From Solidesulfovibrio magneticus RS-1 (GTDB taxonomy: Bacteria; Desulfobacterota; Desulfovibrionia; Desulfovibrionales; Desulfovibrionaceae), in NCBI RefSeq assembly GCF_000010665.1, contig NC_012796.1, positions 3,315,501-3,379,500 on the forward strand: a stretch of DNA of 64,000 bases. Direction: 5' to 3'. The notes beneath the pieces were generated by a model that saw only the letters and a list, made by a program, of their open reading frames with translations, did not search any database and was not told the origin of the DNA. A program made the position numbers and the translations under genes. Position 1 is the stretch's first letter. Every line of letters starts with the position of its first letter. This document shows, one piece after another, positions 63,634 through 64,000 of the stretch.

Positions 63634-63705
63634 ACCGTACCGAACCCACTTGGCGTCAGACTCCCAGGATTTGCAGAGGCCCAGGGTTTTTGGGGCAGTT
63701 TCACT

Positions 63706-64000
63706 GTAAGCGGTCAATCAGGCCCTTCTTACGCCGCTTGAGTTTTGTGTCATGGTTTATTCCTACAGGAGGAAGACCATGGCCACATCAGCAGCAGAGG
63801 GATGTTCCGAGAAGGCGGCATACTGGACTGAACATATTGCGGCTTGGCACAAGAGCGGCCTGAGTCAAGGGGCATACTGCCGGCGGCATGGTCTTTCTCA
63901 AAGTTCCCTGAGCTATTGGCGGAAGCGTTTAGGGGCAACGGACGACGTGGGAGTCGCGTCTTTCGTCACCATCGTCCCCGTGCCGCTGCTCGCGTCGGCT
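63706..64000. mobile_element. IS66-family element, left part (continues beyond window)
   Basis: GTAAGCGGTCAATCAGGCCC at 63706 is a plausible IS66-type inverted-repeat end (these start GTAAGCG). The accessory gene tnpA begins 73 bases inside. The rest of the element lies outside the window. Confidence 0.7.
63779..64000 (+). CDS. tnpA: IS66 accessory protein TnpA (partial)
   Basis: The first 74 codons of an IS66 orf1 protein: AYWTEHIAAWHKSGLSQGAY followed by CRRHGLSQSSLSYWRKRL, the helix-turn-helix start of this family. The function of TnpA in transposition is not settled. ATG 63779 has CAGGAGGAAG upstream. The frame is open to the window end, so tnpB and tnpC presumably follow outside. Confidence 0.85.
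   Translation, partial: MATSAAEGCSEKAAYWTEHIAAWHKSGLSQGAYCRRHGLSQSSLSYWRKRLGATDDVGVASFVTIVPVPLLASA

Noticed and set aside
1-64000. CRISPR arrays, rRNA genes, replication origin
   Set aside because: No regularly spaced repeats, no rRNA-like stretches, and no DnaA-box cluster or iteron set were seen.

Overview
The window is GC-rich bacterial DNA and looks like a chromosome of a sulfate-reducing Desulfovibrionaceae species, perhaps Solidesulfovibrio (the old Desulfovibrio magneticus/carbinolicus group). This is inferred from the gene content: two tungsten-type aldehyde:ferredoxin oxidoreductases with dedicated polyferredoxins, an AprAB-like flavoprotein/ferredoxin pair beside a DASS anion transporter, many secreted proteins and large sensor kinases. 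No rRNA or CRISPR array was seen.

Layout. 1-2280 (minus): an aldehyde oxidoreductase, cut by the window edge, and its 4Fe-4S partner. 2281-2880: an AT-rich gap. 2881-4334: an IS1182-type element sitting on the broken end of a prophage remnant (4335-6761) that holds a truncated tail fibre, a tail-assembly protein, a Com-like zinc-finger protein and an overlapping DNA methyltransferase, and ends at a tRNA-Arg. 7231-16655: housekeeping genes (degP-type protease, ispE, tRNA-Gln, prs, rplY, pth, carD, rho, an M48 protease, a PPC-domain protein). 16795-27623: a secreted protein, a very large thioester alpha-2-macroglobulin, a lone PilT-like ATPase, a lipase-like protein, a tRNA-Val/Asp/Asp cluster, yciH and an exported rhodanese. 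28017-34482 (minus): two outer-membrane MetA/SphA-like proteins, an exported Ntn hydrolase, a metallo-beta-lactamase-fold hydrolase and an exported phospholipase-D-like protein. 35516-44753: a chemoreceptor and a three-gene phosphorelay (hybrid kinase, HD-GYP regulator, receiver-kinase).

44977-53596 is the most interesting block: DASS transporter, AprA-like flavoprotein, AprB-like ferredoxin, Crp/Fnr regulator, then a Tat-exported polyferredoxin with a CxxCH motif, a 705-residue YdhV-like aldehyde oxidoreductase and an unknown protein with an N-terminal repeat. An FNR-like palindrome lies between the regulator and the oxidoreductase operon. It reads as two linked redox modules, one for an imported anion and one for aldehyde-type chemistry, possibly under the same regulator; their substrates are unknown.

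53681-64000: a short Hsp70 (YegD type), a GDSL-esterase autotransporter, an exported HAD phosphatase, and a TetR-RND efflux operon that ends against the start of an IS66 element. The reverse-strand open frames lying over the big GC-rich genes are codon-bias artefacts and are not annotated.
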